Positions 60,441-64,000 of a stretch of DNA of 64,000 nucleotides are shown here, one piece after another. This DNA is from Solea solea (lineage: Eukaryota; Chordata; Actinopteri; Pleuronectiformes; Soleidae), in assembly GCF_958295425.1 (NCBI RefSeq), contig NC_081142.1, positions 6,094,917 through 6,158,916 on the forward strand, read 5' to 3'. The notes beneath the pieces were generated by a model. It saw only the letters and a list, made by a program, of their open reading frames with translations. It made no database searches and was not told where the DNA came from. Made by a program: the position numbers and the translations under genes. The first letter of the stretch is position 1. The number at the start of each line of letters is the position of its first letter.

Positions 60441-62394
60441 TCCAACTCCATTCACAGAGAACCCTGTCTTATATTAAAGTAATTTCTCTTTGGTTCAGGA
60501 TGACTCAGTTTCCTCTCTTCCCTGATCATTTCCAACATTGACATGGCTGCTTCTGTTCTGAGCCTGGTATTGTCTTGATTGTCAGGAAGTCATTCTTGCT
60601 ATTGCAGCACAGATTGTGACAATTAGTCCAGACTGAGGAAAGAGAAGGAGAGAGAAGAGTGGCAGTATCAGTGAAGAATCAATAGAGAGAGCAATATTTC
60701 ACTCTCTTTCTCTGTGTGTGGTTGTGTTAGTCACTTCTCTCTCTTATACTTCATCTCTCTCAGCAGGGTATTCTTCTCTTCTCTTGCACTTATCTCTGTG
60801 GCTCTGTGAGGGTGTCATTTTGTTAGCAATTAAACTTTCCATTAAATCAGTGTTGCATTCGCTGGAGGAGCTGGTCTCCTCGCATCATCCTTGGCTCCTT
60901 TCACAGCAGAAACGTCAAGGCCCACTGAAATGAAATGTCCGAATTATTGTGAACGGGGGAAATATTCCACACAGGGATCTCTGTACACACAGTGACTGAG
61001 AGAGAGATCACTGCAAAAGCTATGACACAGGTAAAAGCAAATAAGTGTAATGTCACAGAGGATGAAAGAGAGTGAGTGAGGTAAAAGGAGACAAAAAGCG
61101 GAATGGCGTAAAAATGCTGAGTGCGGGGTGCTGCATGTCCATGGGTATCAGGGGGAGTATTTGGTGGCCGGGAGCCAGTATGAGTGAGATGAGGGGAGGC
61201 GAGTGTACAGAGCCAATAAATTACAGACCTTCAAGCCCCACTTTACATTAATGGAATGTGCAGTGCTGCTCTCTCCAGTCAGCCACTGAGATTAAAGAGT
61301 ACGGAAATGGCCGTGGACAGGCTTTCCCTGGCCTTAGCTCTCTGTGTGATATGGGCCTTTAGAAACCCGCAGAGTGTCCCCATGGTGCATGGGCCCATGA
61401 AACAGTGATGACTGTGCATGGATATCCACACTGAGCATTTAAGTTACAAAATCTGTCCCAGCAAAACCCTCAGATGTATTTGCTTTGTCATCACAAGCAG
61501 TTAGCCTCAGTGCTGGAGAACCAGAGAGAGCACCCATCATAATGGTTTCAAATCCTTGCTTGGCTTGTTTATGTGAAATACTGTACCAAAGATTAGTTTC
61601 TTGGAGACTGGATATGGTGTGGTACACAGAAGATTTCTCACAGATTATGTGGGATAAAGTATGAGAGAATGGCTGAAGCATATCCACCTAAACCCTGCTC
61701 CCTTTCACAGCCCCTAAACCCATTACCCCACTATTCATCTCTCAATTGAACTGTGCCACCACTGTCTCCTGGTGGCTTTACACTTACGTGATGGAATCAG
61801 ATGCATCTGGGAAGATTCAATTAAAATGCTGTTGCCTTTCTTAACTACTTCTCATCGCTTGCATGTCTCCTGCCAGTCTTTTAAAGTGATTACACACAAT
61901 TATTTCAATTAGATGTCAGGAAGTAGCGCCATCATCATCAGACAGTAATCAGGTTGTGGTGGAGCAGCGGGAGATAGAAAGCGACAGCTCGTCATTAAAG
62001 ATGTAGAACATTGCACACTCTTATTTGTCGTCATGTGGCACACTTTATGGTGTAGAAAGACACTTTTGTATCATCTGTTCTCGTGTCTGCTAATGAGTGG
62101 AAGCCATTTCTTGGATCTCTTTCTGAGAGACAGGTGAAGATGAAGGATTGAGTTGGACATAATATTCCTCCTGTTGCTTCCCGGACAGGGACAAGTCGAG
62201 ATTATGCAGACAGCCTCCTGGCTATACAAGGGAGCAATTACAATAACACCTGAGTGAATTCCTGTTGCTTCACTGATTTCAAAATTAATTCAAATTGATG
62301 TTGACATAATAGTGTGACACATATGCTGCCTAATATAACACCCTTCAATTTCTCTTTTTGTTCTACTCCTCTCCTGAAAACAATCCCACCATTA
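60441..62394. other. Non-coding, mostly unique
   Basis: No gene or repeat recognised; no long simple repeats. Confidence 0.5.
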
Positions 62395-62650
62395 TGTCCA
62401 TTTACTATACCGCTTATTCTTTTAGGAGCTTTGGGAGGGAGGATGGGCACACGCTGGACAGGTCAGCAGTCTATCATAGGATGATATATAGAGCTAAATA
62501 ACCATTAATGCTCACAGTCGCACTGAAGGGCAATTTAAAGCCACCAGTCCTGGTGGGAGGACAATGAGAGGAAGCTAGAGAACTCAGAGGACGTCCAACC
62601 CTGAACCTTTTGGCTGTGAAGAGAGAGACAGTAAACTATTCAACCACCCT
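62395..62650 (-). mobile_element. tRNA-derived SINE relic, minus strand
   Basis: Plus-strand order TTACTATACCGCTTATTCTT, GCACACGCTGGACAGGTCAG, CAGTCTATCATAGG, GGGCAATTTAAAGCCACCAG, GGTGGGAGGACAATGAGAGG and CAACCCTGAACCTTTTGGCTGTGA is the inverse of the SINE family order. Strongly diverged from the other copies. Confidence 0.6.
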
Positions 62651-62661
62651 CTTTCTTTCTG

Positions 62662-62699
<38 letters not shown>

Positions 62700-62700
62700 T
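62651..62700. repeat. (TTTC)n tetranucleotide tract
   Basis: About 11 TTTC units with one GTC interruption. Pyrimidine-only from 62661 to 62702, at the edge of the SINE relic. Confidence 0.95.
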
Positions 62701-62789
62701 CTTATGCGGATCCCTGCTCTCCTTTACATACTCTTGTGTTGTTCAGCAGGCATTCATGAGTTGAGCTGGTTGTGATGGGCTATGGTGGT

Positions 62790-62933
62790 CTATGTTTCTG
62801 TTGTACGCTGTCCTTGAGGAGCAGAATATCTTATAGGAGCTCCCGTGGGACTAAGGTATGGTAACTGAGCTAGGGCAGGAGCTGCTGGGGCACTGTGTTG
62901 TGATAACAGAGGCTTTGCAGGAGGAGACACACA
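62790..62933 (-). other. Exon-like open stretch, unproven
   Basis: This is the only stretch whose translation looks compositionally like a protein tail rather than a repeat. After a possible acceptor (TTCATTATGCAG, ending at 62934 on the minus strand) it encodes about 47 residues rich in Pro, Ala, Ser and Gln, including SPPAKPLLSQHSAPAAPA and PYLSPTGAPIRYSAPQGQ, then a stop at 62790-62792. The upstream pyrimidine tract is poor and I recognise no family. It could be an alternative last exon, a pseudo-exon, or chance; chance is the most likely. Confidence 0.2.
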
Positions 62934-64000
62934 CTGCATAATGAACAGCCTACTACCCACTGCAGCACGCGCGGCATACACAAATACAAACGTGCATGGG
63001 CATCCACATACAAACTCACACACATCTTCATTAAATGCATGTTTTTCCCTCTAATCCCATCTTTTCCATGTAGTATTATTTTATATCATCGGCGACACCA
63101 TGAAAGTGTGATCACTTTTAGGAGGAAGCTCAGTGCTCTGCAGCACATGCTTGGTTGCGTAGATGAGGCCATTCTGACTGCATGTCCTCCAGCAGCATCA
63201 GTATGCTACGGGCATGGTCCTGTGTCTGCACCACCCTCCTCCTCCCCCTCCCCCTCTTCGTCCACCTCTCTTTTATGGCTCCCTCTCACTTCTCTGTCTT
63301 ACCCCCATCACTTTCTCCCTGCTCACTTGGCTCTGGCACTCTCTCTTATTCCTGATCTCTTCCTCTTTTTTTTTAGTTAGACACCAACAGATTGTTAAGC
63401 TCCTGTGTATTCGTCTCTTTACCATTTTCAGCCTGTCTTATCTTTGAATTGTGTGTATTTTTCTGCACTCCGTCTCTTCGCCACATCTCTCAACACTCCA
63501 TCGCTACCTGATCTCCCTCCTTCACCGTGTCTTAGCGTCACTGCTTGGCTGTGCTTTTGGGTTTTTTCGGCCCAAGTGGGAGCGACATGCTTGGCTAATT
63601 ATACCATTATGATCAAGCCCTATTAGCTTATGTTGTTTTTCTGCTGCTTCTTTCTGTTTCTATTGCAACCAGGGGACAGGCCCATTAATTGTCCTGCTGA
63701 TAGCTGTCATCATCCACACCCGGCTACGTCCGACACAGAGGGGTAGAGTGTGTGTATACTTCAGTGTCTGTGTGTGTGTTTGTTTGTGTGTAGGTCTCAG
63801 CGGGCATCTGATGGGAGGGTGCTCAAGTGTGGAGGACTCATCATGCCTTGTTAGGAGCATGCAGGGGGCCATCAAGCATGAGAGATAGAGAGATAGTGGT
63901 GGTGGCAGAGAGATGGAGAGAGAGAAATAGGGAGATGGTAAGAAATAATCATTCCTTAAATAAACTAGTGCAGGTCCTAAAGTGTGGCTTCAAAAGAGTC
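62934..64000. other. Non-coding spacer with C/T-rich block at 63220-63500
   Basis: The plus strand is pyrimidine-rich over about 280 bp, giving proline/serine/leucine-rich open frames. Short TG stretches near 63760-63795. Nothing else recognised. Confidence 0.55.

Overview
This window looks like non-coding vertebrate nuclear DNA, most probably from a teleost fish. It is AT-leaning and full of long dinucleotide repeats, and it carries many worn dispersed elements of types I know from fish genomes: hAT-like miniature elements, tRNA-derived SINEs with ATGG-type tails, a Tc1/mariner relic and a LINE reverse-transcriptase relic. I find no protein-coding gene, rRNA, tRNA gene, CRISPR array or bacterial-style operon that I can defend. 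The long open frames are translations of microsatellites, pyrimidine-rich DNA or dispersed repeats. The best reading is a large intron or a gene-poor intergenic block; the host gene cannot be named from this sequence.

Layout. 1-12 kb: TG-rich tracts, a dispersed repeat split by a hAT-like insertion (1880-2420), a 40-bp local duplication (5385 and 6321), a G16 run and several repeat relics. 12-20 kb: largely unique DNA with a cluster of POU octamers (12.3-14.5 kb) and a roughly 0.43-kb terminal-inverted-repeat element (16345-16772). 20-27 kb: a 142-bp hAT-like element, a TG-flanked dispersed repeat, a SINE and a G22 run. 27-38 kb: unique DNA broken by microsatellites, an octamer pair (33.7 kb), two SINE heads and a 200-bp AT-rich palindromic tract (37.0-37.3 kb). 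38-50 kb: an (AC)27 tract, a CpG-richer patch, a perfect 40-bp tandem duplication and several DNA-transposon relics, including a 123-bp hAT element with a perfect 8-bp target-site duplication (49652-49774). 50-64 kb: purine and pyrimidine tracts, a Tc1-like relic containing a 24-bp perfect hairpin, a LINE fragment, a G20 run, two more SINE copies and one exon-like open stretch on the minus strand (62790-62933).

No set of genes works together here. The main biological content is the repeat landscape, several strongly structure-forming sequences (AT palindromes, an inverted ATT/AAT pair, three long G runs), and two possible regulatory signals: clustered octamers and more DR1 nuclear-receptor motifs than expected. 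I see no evidence of a new enzymatic or defence system. Family names come from memory of fish repeat consensus sequences and were not checked against a library.
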